From an uncultured Bacilli bacterium (GTDB taxonomy: Bacteria; Bacillota_I; Bacilli_A; RF39; UBA660), in the NCBI GenBank assembly GCA_934100165.1, contig CAKOPN010000001.1, forward strand, positions 186,001 through 250,000: DNA of 64,000 bases, written 5' to 3'. Within the stretch, counting starts at the first letter, position 1. Each line of letters opens with the position of its first letter. A model generated the notes under the pieces. That model was given only the letters and a program-made list of their open reading frames with translations. It was not told the DNA's origin and did no database searches. Made by a program: the position numbers and the translations under genes. Positions 44,469 to 54,136 of the stretch are shown here, one piece after another.

Positions 44469-44545
44469 TGGTCGGGAAGACAGGATTTGAACCTGCAACC
44501 CCTTGGTCCCAAACCAAGTGCTCTACCAAATTGAGCCACTTCCCG
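44469..44545 (-). tRNA. tRNA-Pro (UGG)
   Basis: Minus-strand cloverleaf: acceptor CGGGAAG with CTTCCCG, anticodon TGG in CTTGGTTTGGGACCAAG, encoded ACCA. Last tRNA of the array. Confidence 0.95.
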
Positions 44546-44555
44546 AACAACAAAA

Positions 44556-44632
44556 TGGTGCGCTCGAAGGGATTCGAACCCCTGACCTTTTGGTTCGTAG
44601 CCAAACACTCTATCCAGCTGAGCTACGAGCGC
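44556..44632 (-). tRNA. tRNA-Arg (ACG)
   Basis: Minus-strand cloverleaf: acceptor GCGCTCG with CGAGCGC, anticodon ACG in TTTGGCTACGAACCAAA (A34 expected to become inosine by TadA), encoded ACCA. Confidence 0.95.
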
Positions 44633-44662
44633 GTTGGATACGTTAATTTTTACTTTATTAAA

Positions 44663-44738
<76 letters not shown>

Positions 44739-44741
44739 ATA

Positions 44742-44817
44742 TGGCGGTTTCGACGGGGATTGAACCCGCGATCTTCTGCGTGACAGGCAGACGTGTTAAC
44801 CACTGCACTACGAAACC
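44742..44817 (-). tRNA. tRNA-Asp (GUC)
   Basis: Minus-strand cloverleaf: acceptor GGTTTCG with CGAAACC, anticodon GTC in CTGCCTGTCACGCAG, encoded GCCA. Confidence 0.95.
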
Positions 44818-44819
44818 AT

Positions 44820-44896
<77 letters not shown>

Positions 44897-44904
44897 ATAT
44901 ATAA

Positions 44905-44997
44905 TGGCGGAGGAAAAGGGATTCGAACCCCTGCGTCGCTTGCGCGGCCTCCCGGTTTTCAAGACCGGTCCCTTCAACCAGACTTGGGTATTCCTCC
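44905..44997 (-). tRNA. tRNA-Ser (UGA)
   Basis: Minus-strand class II tRNA with a long variable arm; acceptor GGAGGAA with TTCCTCC, anticodon TGA in CCGGTCTTGAAAACCGG, encoded GCCA. First tRNA of the array. Confidence 0.95.
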
Positions 44998-45041
44998 AAC
45001 CTCTTATGAAAGATTTTACTTCTTTCAAAAGCAACAAATAG

Positions 45042-45071
45042 ATTATAACATTGAAAATTGTTCAAAGTCAA
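45042..45071 (-). promoter_or_regulatory. Promoter of the six-tRNA array
   Basis: Minus strand TTGACT (45066-45071), 18-base spacer, TATAAT (45042-45047), about 45 bases before tRNA-Ser. Near-consensus, as expected for a stable-RNA operon. Confidence 0.8.
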
Positions 45072-45227
45072 TACGATTTTAACATTTTTTTCTTCTATTT
45101 ATAATATATTATATGTTTATATGAAAAAACACTCAAATTCATTAAATAAACTATACTTAAATATTAAACCATAAAGTGTAATTTAGCAAGAATAATATCT
45201 ATTTTTTCGATATTTAGCTTAATTCAT

Positions 45228-45256
45228 TTGACTTAAAGGTAATTTTATGATAAATT
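45228..45256 (+). promoter_or_regulatory. Promoter of the bL28-like gene
   Basis: Plus strand TTGACT (45228-45233), 17-base spacer, TAAATT (45251-45256), about 40 bases before ATG 45295. The rest of the intergenic stretch 45072-45227 is featureless and very AT-rich. Confidence 0.6.
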
Positions 45257-45294
45257 TATATGGCAAGTTAATTTTAAACAAAGGAGGTCTTATC

Positions 45295-45495
45295 ATGGCA
45301 ATAAATATATCAAATAGAAAACCTAATTTAAACAAAAGAATTCGTTCACATGCTTTAAATACAACTAACAGTACTCAAGCATTAAATTTACAAGTTGTAA
45401 GACTTGAAGATGGTACAAAAGTAAGAATTAGTGCTAAAGAAGCAAGAACATTAAGAAAAGCAGAAAAAGTTAATACTGAAGAAAAAACTGCATAA
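45295..45495 (+). CDS. rpmB: Ribosomal protein bL28, divergent
   Basis: 66 residues: MAINISNRKPNLNKRIRSHA, LNTTNSTQALNLQVVRLEDG then KVRISAKEARTLRKA. The core NxxRSHALNxT...NLQxVRxxDGxxxRxSAxxxR follows the bL28 pattern, but the usual MARKCxVTGK opening is missing, so this is a divergent or C-minus form. ATG 45295 has AAAGGAGGT upstream; the longer frame from 45247 has none. Own promoter and terminator. Confidence 0.7.
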   Translation: MAINISNRKPNLNKRIRSHALNTTNSTQALNLQVVRLEDGTKVRISAKEARTLRKAEKVNTEEKTA

Positions 45496-45498
45496 TTA

Positions 45499-45528
45499 AA
45501 ATATTTGGCATTCCCAAATATTTTTTTT
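45499..45528 (+). terminator. Terminator of rpmB
   Basis: Ten-bp perfect stem (45499-45508 with 45514-45523) followed by eight T on the plus strand. The A-run on the left arm could also serve divIVA in the other direction. Confidence 0.9.
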
Positions 45529-45543
45529 ATGACAAAAAAAGAG

Positions 45544-45975
45544 TTATTTCAATTTTAACTCTTCTATTTCGTCTATAACGGCTAGTTGTTGTTCAACAAC
45601 TAGTTTTAATTTTCTTTTAAAAATCCTCATGTTTCTCTCTAAAGTGTCAGATCTAATTTCAATTTTTTCTGCTCGTAAAAGTGCATCATTAACAATTCTT
45701 GAAGCATTTTTTCTAGCATCATCTATTATAGAGTTTCTTTCTTCATAAGCACCTTTTCGTATTTCTGTACTCGCTTCCTCTGCTTTATAAAGTGCTCGTT
45801 TAAGTTCTCCTTCACTTTTCTTATAGTTTACTATCTCACTTTTTAATTTCTCGTTGTCATCATGAAGTTTTTTCATTTTATCAAGCATGCCTTCAGTTTG
45901 GGCAATTACATCATCAACAAATTTATTAACTTCAGAAACACTATATCCTTTATCTTCAACTTTAAATTTATCCAA
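45544..45975 (-). CDS. divIVA: DivIVA-domain cell-division protein
   Basis: 143 residues. N-terminal DivIVA/GpsB lipid-binding region (VEDKGYSVSEVNKFVDDVI) and a long coiled coil to the end (EIRKGAYEERNSIIDDARK, ERNMRIFKRKLKLVVEQQ). It marks poles and septa through membrane curvature. A TTG at 45975, eight bases after AGGTGG, is preferred; the GTG codons 9-12 bases earlier lie in that site. Adjacent to sepF as in the ylm-divIVA region of Firmicutes. Confidence 0.9.
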   Translation of the reverse strand: MDKFKVEDKGYSVSEVNKFVDDVIAQTEGMLDKMKKLHDDNEKLKSEIVNYKKSEGELKRALYKAEEASTEIRKGAYEERNSIIDDARKNASRIVNDALLRAEKIEIRSDTLERNMRIFKRKLKLVVEQQLAVIDEIEELKLK

Positions 45976-46004
45976 AGTAATCACCACCTAAACAGTTAAT
46001 AAAA

Positions 46005-46427
46005 CTACCAGTTATATTCATCCTCTTCTACTTCTTCTGTCTTTTTATTACTTTTTGCTGGTTTTGCATTATCATCAGAAATCTTTCCTTCTACACTAAT
46101 TGATTTAGGTGTGCAAAGGAATATTCCTCCTCCAAGTTTTTGTAAATCTCCACCAATTGCATATATAGTACCGCTCAAGAAATCTACAATTCTCTTTGCT
46201 TGATCAGGTGTAACTCTTTTTAAGTTAACTACAACTGAAGAGTTGCCTTTCAAGTAATCTGCAATTTGCTGTGACTCAGAATATGCTCTAGGTTCTAATA
46301 AAATCATTGTGTTCTCAGCACTCTTTGGAACATAACTACCGTCACCCATAACTGTACTATCATCAATAGTTTCTTCATCTATATCCTCTTGGCTACCAAA
46401 AATACCCTTAATCTTTTCAAATGCCAT
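46005..46427 (-). CDS. sepF: SepF cell-division protein
   Basis: 140 residues. N-terminal amphipathic membrane-binding helix (MAFEKIKGIFG), acidic linker, and the SepF core: MILLEPRAYSESQQIADYLK, VVVNLKRVTPDQAKRIVDFLSG and YAIGGDLQKLGGGIFLCTP. SepF links FtsZ to the membrane and aligns the ring. C-terminal acidic tail ends EEDEYNW. The ATG at 46427 follows GGAGG; a start 15 bases earlier is less likely. Confidence 0.95.
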   Translation of the reverse strand: MAFEKIKGIFGSQEDIDEETIDDSTVMGDGSYVPKSAENTMILLEPRAYSESQQIADYLKGNSSVVVNLKRVTPDQAKRIVDFLSGTIYAIGGDLQKLGGGIFLCTPKSISVEGKISDDNAKPAKSNKKTEEVEEDEYNW

Positions 46428-46518
46428 CTCTCTATCCTCCATTATCTATATACAACATTTTAACATACTTTACAATACTTTTCAAAGTACTTTATCAAAA
46501 ACTTAAGCCTGTTTACAT

Positions 46519-48294
46519 TTATAATGCATACCATATTTTTGCAACATCACTATTGCTACTATAAGGTTCAGGATTAGGTCTTTCCATTTTAAGAGAAACC
46601 GGAACCTTAAATGCACTACCAAATGCTATTGCGCATCCTGGCTGTAATGTTTTAAGTATCGCCAAAATCTCATCACTTACATTAGGAACCATTTCTTTTA
46701 TATACTGTAAATCTTTAGGATGTAATGTTCTAAGTATAATAAAGTTAGAACACTGAGAAATACTAGTATCACTAAGTTCACTTGGTCTTTGAGTAATTAA
46801 CCCCAAAAGAATACCGTATTTTCTTCCCTCTTTAGTTATTCTATCAAAAATATTATATCCAAGAAGTTCTGCATCTTTATCATTTTGAACATATCTATGT
46901 GCTTCTTCTATAATTATATGGAAAGGTGTTTTACCTCTAATATCATTGTTTACAGAATAATCAAATAATATTTTAGAAATAATTTTTGTAATTGCTTTTG
47001 CCATTCTATCATCAACATAGTTAATATTAAAGTCTATAAGTTGAACTTTTTTGCCTTCTTTTGTAGTAAGTAAGTCACTTATATAAGCTCCCCTATTAAC
47101 CATTTTGTCATATTTAAAATATTCTTGATAACTACTATTTGCTAAAGAATGTAGTCTAACTGATAAAATATTTGCATAGTCAAAGACTTTATCACTCTTA
47201 AGTATTCCTTCAGAAATAAGTGCAAAATCAAGTGCATTTTCCAAATCTTTCAAATCATACATTACATCGCCACGAGGAGCATTTAATTCAAGCCCTTCAA
47301 CAATAAATGTACTTATAAAATTAACAACAAGTTCCATTTCTTGCATTTTGCCATTATTATCAACATATATACATTGTTTTAAAGTTCTAACATAACCTGG
47401 TTGAATTATTTTACTCTCTAAGTTCAAAAGTTCTGTATTAAAAGTAGACAATACCGCTGTTATTTGATCTCTTATTTTTATAGAATCTTTTCCACTTTTC
47501 AAAATATCTAACAGTGCTCTTGCAATGATATCATTTTTTAATCTAATCGCTTCTTCATTTGTACTTACTAACACAGGAACAAGTTTTAATGCTTTTTCAA
47601 TTATTGGAAGCTGCATTGAATTAGTAGCACCAAGCAAAATAGCAATATCATCAACATCTAAAAGCCATAAAGGAATTCTAAGTATTTCCGCATCACTTTG
47701 ACGTGTATTTGTAGTATATGTTTTAAAGTTAAGGCTTGGATTAAAGTTATGTAAAAAACTAAATGCATTTTTATATTCGCCATATGCATCAAAAATAAAC
47801 ATATTGGCATTAACAGGTAAATATTTTGATGTAGTAAAAATGTTTTGAATTATTCTTGCAAAAGTACAACTTTTACCAGATCCAGTATTACCAAGTATTG
47901 CAAAATGGTTACTAAAAAATGGGTTAACTTCAACATTTATTTTGTAGTTAGCATACACAGAAGATGTACCAAGTGCTATTTGAGTACTATCTGTTATCTC
48001 TTGTTTACCCAAAATAAGTGATAACTCTCCGATTGAAATAATTCGTACAAAAGATGAAAAAGAAGGCTTTACTGTAACACCAGGAACAAATCTTTCACCA
48101 ACAAACTCACCAACAATACCAACTTTTATATATTCTTTATCTACTTTAAGGATTTCTCCTACTAATTTTTTCTTTCTGTCATCGAAAACAACATGAATGT
48201 TCATCAAGTTACCACAATTTAAAATATTTGAATCAATACTAATTGTAACTATGTTGCCTTCAACATCAATTATTTTTCCCAAACTATTATTCAT
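46519..48294 (-). CDS. HerA-like hexameric ATPase (HAS-barrel plus DUF87)
   Basis: 591 residues. HAS-barrel N-terminus (LGKIIDVEGNIVTISID), Walker A GNTGSGKS (about 135-142), MFIFDAYGEYKN, and Walker B HIIIEEAHRYVQND with FITQRPSELSD-type sensor (GLITQRPSELS). HerA translocases normally team with the NurA nuclease; no NurA, Sir2 or other partner is adjacent. It sits alone between sepF and ymfH, in a division and housekeeping region. ATG 48294 follows GGGTGG. Confidence 0.85.
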   Translation of the reverse strand: MNNSLGKIIDVEGNIVTISIDSNILNCGNLMNIHVVFDDRKKKLVGEILKVDKEYIKVGIVGEFVGERFVPGVTVKPSFSSFVRIISIGELSLILGKQEITDSTQIALGTSSVYANYKINVEVNPFFSNHFAILGNTGSGKSCTFARIIQNIFTTSKYLPVNANMFIFDAYGEYKNAFSFLHNFNPSLNFKTYTTNTRQSDAEILRIPLWLLDVDDIAILLGATNSMQLPIIEKALKLVPVLVSTNEEAIRLKNDIIARALLDILKSGKDSIKIRDQITAVLSTFNTELLNLESKIIQPGYVRTLKQCIYVDNNGKMQEMELVVNFISTFIVEGLELNAPRGDVMYDLKDLENALDFALISEGILKSDKVFDYANILSVRLHSLANSSYQEYFKYDKMVNRGAYISDLLTTKEGKKVQLIDFNINYVDDRMAKAITKIISKILFDYSVNNDIRGKTPFHIIIEEAHRYVQNDKDAELLGYNIFDRITKEGRKYGILLGLITQRPSELSDTSISQCSNFIILRTLHPKDLQYIKEMVPNVSDEILAILKTLQPGCAIAFGSAFKVPVSLKMERPNPEPYSSNSDVAKIWYAL

Positions 48295-48387
48295 ACTTGC
48301 CACCCTATTCTAAAAAGATTATAGCACAGAACAAAAAGATTAAAAAGTATTTTTGTAAAAAAAAGAAAGTATCAAAAGTACTTTCAA

Positions 48388-49662
48388 TTATTTCTTTGAA
48401 TACGCTATAACTAAAGAAGAATTATCAATATCAATTTTTGACTTTGCTAAAAGAACATCATCAAGTGTAATACTTCTTATTATGTTTATTTTATCATATA
48501 TTACATCACCATAATCAACAACACTTTCAATTACACCATTAAGCGTTGACTGAACTCTATCTGAACTTAACACGTAACTTGATATATATGTTTTTTTATA
48601 CCTTTCAACATCATCTTTTGTAATTTCTTTATTATTAAAATATTCTACAATTTTTTCTTTTAACTTCTCAGGGCTAGATGACTCTGCCATAAATTCTATT
48701 AAAAGGAAATCATCAATTACCATTTTTGATGCTACAAATTCTGTAAAAAGATTATCACTCAATGCCTCTTCTTTAAAAATAGAAGCACTACCGTAAAGAA
48801 TATCATATATAAAAGTAGTAAGAAGTACAAATTTATATTTATCTTTAAAATGTAAGTCTTTCAAAGATATTTTTAATGTAAAAATCATTTTTGGCTTAAC
48901 AACATTATCAAGTTTTAATTCTATTTTTTTCTTATTTACTTCTAAAGGCTCATTAGGTCTTATTACAGAAACAGCGACACTATTTTTTTTCTCATTCAAA
49001 AGTTTGTTATTTTTAATTACTTCTAAAATACTTTCTACATCAAAGTTTCCTGATATAAAAAGGTACATATTGCTTGGTATATAAAAAGCATTATAGCAAC
49101 AATACAAATCTTCCTTGGTAATATTTCTAACACTTTTTTCTGTTCCGCCAATATCTATTCTCATCGGATGCCTTTTAAAGATTGCTTTACTGCTTTCATT
49201 ATACATTCTACTTTCAGGTTCATCACTGTACATATTTATTTCTTCTACAATAATATTTTTTTCTTTTTCTACATTTTCGTCAGTAAAATAAGGGCTATTA
49301 ACATAGTTAAGTAAAAATTCCAAGTTTTCTTCTATATTATTAGTGCCTTCAACTGTATATGACGTACTTTTATAGCCTGTTGATGCATTGGCATCACTAC
49401 CAGTTTTCGAAAAGAATTCGAATGGATCTTCTCCAGTTTCTTGTTCGAACATTTTATGTTCCAAAAAATGAGCTACTCCAGATGGTGGTGTACATACTTT
49501 ACCATTAACCTTAAATTTATCAATAGCAGCACCAAATATTGTCATATAATTTATAGAGTAATTTTTTCTATTCTTAAAAGGCATTAAGAATATTTTTAGC
49601 CCATTATCAAGTGTTTCTGTAATAACTTCTTGTTCAATTCCTTCAAGCATTTTCTTTTTCAT
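48388..49662 (-). CDS. ymfH: M16 family zinc protease, active-subunit type (YmfH-like)
   Basis: 424 residues. Inverted zinc motif HFLEH at 65-69 with downstream glutamate in NIIVEEINMYSDEPESR, plus a second M16-like half (LKISLKDLHFKDKYKFV). With the inactive partner encoded just upstream it should form one proteolytic chamber, as in the ymfF-ymfH pair of Bacillus. Substrate unknown. Its start overlaps the partner's end by 20 bases; GGGGGAGA precedes the ATG. Confidence 0.9.
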   Translation of the reverse strand: MKKKMLEGIEQEVITETLDNGLKIFLMPFKNRKNYSINYMTIFGAAIDKFKVNGKVCTPPSGVAHFLEHKMFEQETGEDPFEFFSKTGSDANASTGYKSTSYTVEGTNNIEENLEFLLNYVNSPYFTDENVEKEKNIIVEEINMYSDEPESRMYNESSKAIFKRHPMRIDIGGTEKSVRNITKEDLYCCYNAFYIPSNMYLFISGNFDVESILEVIKNNKLLNEKKNSVAVSVIRPNEPLEVNKKKIELKLDNVVKPKMIFTLKISLKDLHFKDKYKFVLLTTFIYDILYGSASIFKEEALSDNLFTEFVASKMVIDDFLLIEFMAESSSPEKLKEKIVEYFNNKEITKDDVERYKKTYISSYVLSSDRVQSTLNGVIESVVDYGDVIYDKINIIRSITLDDVLLAKSKIDIDNSSLVIAYSKK

Positions 49663-50920
49663 TTTTATCTCCCCCTAGCAAAAACACTGTATCCATATGA
49701 ACTTTTTTAGCAAATTTAATAATATCATCTTTAGTTACTTTTAAAATCTCTTCACGTCTTTTTTCTATTTTATCTATCCCCCACAAATCTACTGCATAAT
49801 ATGAAGAAATAATCTGATTAGGTCTGTCAAGTGCTTCATCTAATATTGAAAGATAATACTTTTTAGCATTCTCAATATCTGTATCAGTAAAGTTACCATT
49901 AACCATGTCTGTCATTTCCTTATTTATAAGTATAAGCATCTTATCCAAATTTTCTTTTGTAATACCAGATGTAATAATAAATAAATTGTCAAGCTTATTA
50001 CCTATTGAAGAAACATAGTAACATAAAGAATATTTTTCTCTTATGTTTTTAAAGAATTTAGAATCTGCAGTAGCACCAAGTATCAAGTTATATAAATTTA
50101 AAACATATTCTCTTTCGAACTTTTTCATTTTATCAATAGTACATCCAATGCTAAGCTTTGCTTGTGTTGTATTATCAGGTTCTTTAAATACTTGAACTTT
50201 TCCTCTTGCTTTTTTAGGTTCTAATATTGGGCTATCATCATTATTTCTAAATATTCTGAATTTAAGTTTTTCTTTTACTATTTTTGTAATCTCATCAAAA
50301 GAAATATTACCCAAAACAAACACATCTATCACACTTTTATTCATAAAATCCTTATAAAAAGTATAAAGGTTACTTGGGGTTATTTTTTCAAGATCTTCCA
50401 TATAGCCATATTCACAATAAGAATAAGGTTTATCGCTGTCCATTACTTCTAACATTTTTATAATAGAATATTTCCTAGGCTCCTCTTTCAATCTTTCTAT
50501 CTGTGACTTTTCATTATTTTTTACAACATCAAAACTTACTTTATCAAAGCTGTCACAATCTACATTAGGATCAAAAATAATATCACTTAAAAGTTGAAAC
50601 GTTTCCTCTAGCATTCCTTTTTCACTATACTTTTCATCAAGCATATGTACATTAAAATCTAAGTTATAAAAGTTTCCAACTCTATAACACGAAGGAAATA
50701 TTTTAGGAGAATATAAATCTTGAACCTTTAATGCCATCTTATTCTTAGATGGATACTTTTTAGTAGTATAAGAAAGAATAGATGATAAAAAATTAGTAAG
50801 TGTTATTTTTTCTTTCTCTATTTTATTACGCATTATTACTTCAATATTAACAGTTTTAAATCGATCTGTCTTTATCATATGAAGATTGAATGAGCCCATG
50901 TTTTTTTTCTTATATATCAA
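49643..50920 (-). CDS. ymfF: M16 family protein without zinc motif (YmfF-like)
   Basis: 425 residues. M16 fold (FNLHMIKTDRFKTVNIEVIM, DNTTQAKLSIGCT, RNIREKYSLCYYVSS type) but HxxEH is absent; at the equivalent position the protein reads TNFLSSILSY. Non-catalytic partners of this kind pair with an active M16 subunit. TTG 50920 is the start, with GAGGTGAGAA upstream; the ATG at residue 8 has no ribosome binding site. Overlap with ymfH suggests equimolar synthesis. Confidence 0.88.
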   Translation of the reverse strand: MIYKKKNMGSFNLHMIKTDRFKTVNIEVIMRNKIEKEKITLTNFLSSILSYTTKKYPSKNKMALKVQDLYSPKIFPSCYRVGNFYNLDFNVHMLDEKYSEKGMLEETFQLLSDIIFDPNVDCDSFDKVSFDVVKNNEKSQIERLKEEPRKYSIIKMLEVMDSDKPYSYCEYGYMEDLEKITPSNLYTFYKDFMNKSVIDVFVLGNISFDEITKIVKEKLKFRIFRNNDDSPILEPKKARGKVQVFKEPDNTTQAKLSIGCTIDKMKKFEREYVLNLYNLILGATADSKFFKNIREKYSLCYYVSSIGNKLDNLFIITSGITKENLDKMLILINKEMTDMVNGNFTDTDIENAKKYYLSILDEALDRPNQIISSYYAVDLWGIDKIEKRREEILKVTKDDIIKFAKKVHMDTVFLLGGDKNEKENA

Positions 50921-50959
50921 ATTCTCACCTCTTTTTTATTATGTTCATTTAAATATTTT

Positions 50960-51670
50960 TTATAATTTTATAGCTGTTTCAAGTGCTAATCTCATCATAT
51001 CAGTAAAGCTTTTTTCTCTTTCCTCACTAGTTGTTGCTTCATGTGTCACAAGGCTATCTGAAATAGTTAACAAACATGCTGCTTTTTTATTAAGTGCTTT
51101 TGCATTATGGAAAAGTGCAAAAGATTCCATTTCGCAAGCAAGGCAACCATATTTTTCATAAAGTTCTTTAAAATTATCATTTTCTTTATAAAAGACATCA
51201 CTACTATGGATTGTTCCTCGTTTTAATTCAATAGAAAGATCTTCTGCAGTTTCAATCAGCTTTTTGTTTATTTCATCACTTGAATACAAAATATTTGTAG
51301 AATCACCATTTTGAACTTTACCAAATGTTGATTCTGAATAAGATGCAAGTGTTAAAAGTACATCATAAATTTTAACTTCATCTGTATAAGCACCAGCAGA
51401 ACCTATTCTAATAATTGTATCAACATCATAGAATTTATATAATTCATACGAGTATATTCCCATACTAGGCATACCCATTCCTGAAGAAAAAATAGTAACC
51501 ATTTTCCCTTTGTAATAACCTGTATATGCCAAAGCATTTCTAACTTTATTAACTACTTTTGCATTTTCTAAAAAATTCTCAGCAATGTACTTAGCACGAA
51601 GCGGATCTCCAGGCATAAGTACTACTTTTGCTATTTCTTCTTTTTTTGATTCAATATGTGGCGTTGCCAT
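50960..51670 (-). CDS. deoD: Purine nucleoside phosphorylase, DeoD type
   Basis: 236 residues, PNP_UDP_1 fold. Opens ATPHIESKKEEIAKVVLMPG, with GDPLRA phosphate site, IFSSGMGMPSMGIYSYEL, RIGSAGAY, CEMESFALF and the catalytic Asp in LTISDSLVT. Splits purine nucleosides with phosphate to base and (deoxy)ribose-1-phosphate; salvage and carbon use. GAAGG before the ATG. Lies between ftsK and ymfF without overlap. Confidence 0.95.
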   Translation of the reverse strand: MATPHIESKKEEIAKVVLMPGDPLRAKYIAENFLENAKVVNKVRNALAYTGYYKGKMVTIFSSGMGMPSMGIYSYELYKFYDVDTIIRIGSAGAYTDEVKIYDVLLTLASYSESTFGKVQNGDSTNILYSSDEINKKLIETAEDLSIELKRGTIHSSDVFYKENDNFKELYEKYGCLACEMESFALFHNAKALNKKAACLLTISDSLVTHEATTSEEREKSFTDMMRLALETAIKL

Positions 51671-51718
51671 AATTATTACCTTCTTTCCTTTTTTAGTTAA
51701 AAATAACCAAGTTAATAC

Positions 51719-54016
51719 TTAGTTATTATCAATATTTTCACTATTATCTATTTTTACCAAAACCTCACGAGGTTTAGAGCCATTTTGTGGGCCAATTATT
51801 CCCCTTTCTTCAAGTAAATCGATTATTCTTGCTGCTCTATTGTAACCTAGTTTAAATCTTCTTTGTAAAAGCGATGCAGATGCTTTACCAGATGTTATTA
51901 CAAACTCAACTATTTCATCGTACAACGGATCATCATATTCTTCCTCAGTCTCATGAACACCGCCGCCAGCATTTCCCATATCCTTAGCAGCATTTAAATT
52001 CATGAATTTTTCATCATACTGAGCTTTTTGTTGTTCAACAGTGTATGCAACAAGTGATTCTATTTCTTCATCTGAAACATAAGCACCTTGTATTCTCTCT
52101 GGAGAACTTTCTCCCATCGGTAAGAATAACATATCACCTTTTCCAAGTAGTTTTTCAGCACCAGTCTGATCAAGAATAGTACGTGAATCTATACCACTAG
52201 AAACTGCAAATGATATACGTGATGGAATATTTGCTTTTACAACACCTGTAATTACATCAGTAGATGGTCTTTGTGTTGCTACAATAAGATGAATACCTGC
52301 AGCTCTTGCTTTTTGAGTAATTCTCATGATAGAGTCTTCAACTTCTTTTCCTGCTACCATCATAAGATCTGCAAGCTCATCTACAATAACAACTATATAA
52401 GGCATCTTAGCTATCTTATCGTCTTCACTTCTAACTTGGTTTTCTTTATCAACCCATTCGTTGTAACCTTTAATATTTCTAACATTCTTCTCTTCTAGCT
52501 CGTCATAACGTCTTTCCATTTCATCAACCATTTTTTGAAGAGCAACATTAGCTTTTTTAGGATCCGTTACAACTGGCATAAGTAAATGAGGAATCCCATT
52601 ATAAACAGAAAGCTCTACTTTCTTAGGGTCAACCAAGACAAGTTTTACTTCATCAGGTTTAGCACGCATTAAAATTGATGCAATTATACAGTTAATACAA
52701 ACTGATTTACCACTACCAGTAGCACCAGCTACTAATAAGTGAGGAGTTTTATCAATTTCTGCAAACAAGCTCTTACCCATAATGTTTTTACCAAGAGCAA
52801 CTAAAAGTTTATTGCCAACTTTGTTTTGTGGGACGTTTTCAAGTATCTCTCTTAATGATACCATAGCTACAGTTTCATTAGGAATTTCAATTCCAACCGT
52901 ACTCTTTCCTGGAATAGGTGCTTCTATTCTTATATCTTTTTTAGCTAATGCTAAAGAAAGTTCACGATTTATACTTAACAATTTGCTTAGTTTTGTACCT
53001 GTTTGAATTTCCATCTCATACTGAGTAACACTAGGTCCACTATTGACTTCAACAACCTTACCAATAATTCCAAAATCGCGTAAAGTTTTTTCAAGTATCA
53101 TTATATTTTTTTCAATAACAGCTTGATTATTTAAGCTTTTTTTACGTTCAGGAGGTTTAAGAAGACTAAGTGTAGGTAAAATATAGTTACTCTTAGGAAC
53201 AGTTTGGACATTTTCAACTACTTCAGCAGGTTTATTTTCTTCTTCCTTTTCTTCTCTTACTTCGTTATTCATTCTTTTCAATTCATCAATACTTGAAATA
53301 ACAAGCTTTGGTTCAGCTGGATCAGTCTCTTCCTTTGGTGCATTATTATCGTTAATAATAACAACAGGGCTTTTCTTCTCTTCTTCATCTTTATCTTTAG
53401 AGTCAGAGTTCTTTTCTTTCTTTTTAATAATAGACTTACTCTTTTCAATACCGTTTTTTACAAAATCAACAATAGAGAATCCCGTAAAGAAACAAGTACC
53501 TGTAATCATTAAAATTATTGCAACTATTTTTGTACCAGTATAATCAAACAAAATATTAAATGCTACTGCAAGAGCACATCCAATAATTCCACTACCATAA
53601 GTAGTAAAAGGGGCTCCATTTTTAATGCTTTCTGTAGTAGCCATTATGTCATCTACAGTCTCTTTAAAGATTATTTCTGCATTGCCACTATTTTCAATAA
53701 CATAATTTAAATGAGCAAAAACAAGTACCCCTATCATAACAATTAAAAGACCAATAAATTTTGTAGACCAAAACGAAGGTGATTTGCCTTTGAAAAGCAT
53801 ATAAACACCAACGCAAAATACTGCAGCTATAAATAACCAGTCTAAAGTACCAAATAAAAATATTGCAAAACTTCTAGCAAGCTTTCCAATATACCCAAGT
53901 GGCTTACCAGGACCAAAAGCCATAATAGCAAGGATTATTAAAACAACACCATATAACCCAGTGCTATACTCAAACTTTTTCTTTTTATCATCTTTTCTAC
54001 TTTTCTTTTTTCCCAT
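51719..54016 (-). CDS. ftsK: FtsK/SpoIIIE DNA translocase
   Basis: 765 residues. Four N-terminal membrane helices (about 20-165), a charged linker rich in Lys/Glu, the RecA-like motor with Walker A AGATGSGKSVCIN and Walker B YIVVIVDELADLMM, and the winged-helix gamma domain at the end (SASLLQRRFKLGYNRAARII). It pumps DNA through the division or sporulation septum; with a spore programme present it may act as SpoIIIE. GGAGAG precedes the ATG. Order ftsK ... ymfF-ymfH echoes Bacillus spoIIIE-ymf. Confidence 0.96.
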   Translation of the reverse strand: MGKKKSRKDDKKKKFEYSTGLYGVVLIILAIMAFGPGKPLGYIGKLARSFAIFLFGTLDWLFIAAVFCVGVYMLFKGKSPSFWSTKFIGLLIVMIGVLVFAHLNYVIENSGNAEIIFKETVDDIMATTESIKNGAPFTTYGSGIIGCALAVAFNILFDYTGTKIVAIILMITGTCFFTGFSIVDFVKNGIEKSKSIIKKKEKNSDSKDKDEEEKKSPVVIINDNNAPKEETDPAEPKLVISSIDELKRMNNEVREEKEEENKPAEVVENVQTVPKSNYILPTLSLLKPPERKKSLNNQAVIEKNIMILEKTLRDFGIIGKVVEVNSGPSVTQYEMEIQTGTKLSKLLSINRELSLALAKKDIRIEAPIPGKSTVGIEIPNETVAMVSLREILENVPQNKVGNKLLVALGKNIMGKSLFAEIDKTPHLLVAGATGSGKSVCINCIIASILMRAKPDEVKLVLVDPKKVELSVYNGIPHLLMPVVTDPKKANVALQKMVDEMERRYDELEEKNVRNIKGYNEWVDKENQVRSEDDKIAKMPYIVVIVDELADLMMVAGKEVEDSIMRITQKARAAGIHLIVATQRPSTDVITGVVKANIPSRISFAVSSGIDSRTILDQTGAEKLLGKGDMLFLPMGESSPERIQGAYVSDEEIESLVAYTVEQQKAQYDEKFMNLNAAKDMGNAGGGVHETEEEYDDPLYDEIVEFVITSGKASASLLQRRFKLGYNRAARIIDLLEERGIIGPQNGSKPREVLVKIDNSENIDNN

Positions 54017-54092
54017 AACTACTCTCCAGTCTATAGGAATATTATAGCATAATAATTTACAAAATTCCTAAAATTATCCCTAAAAATTAAGC

Positions 54093-54126
54093 AAAAAAAA
54101 GAAAACCGTATATTTTTTTACGGTTT
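54093..54126 (-). terminator. Terminator of ftsA-ftsZ
   Basis: Stem AAACCGTA (54119-54126 with 54103-54110 on the minus strand), A-rich loop, then TTTTCTTTTTTTT. Confidence 0.85.
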
Positions 54127-54136
54127 CTTACATCTT

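Noticed and set aside
46519..48294. HerA-based antiphage defence system
   Set aside because: No Sir2, nuclease or other effector next to it; neighbours are division genes.
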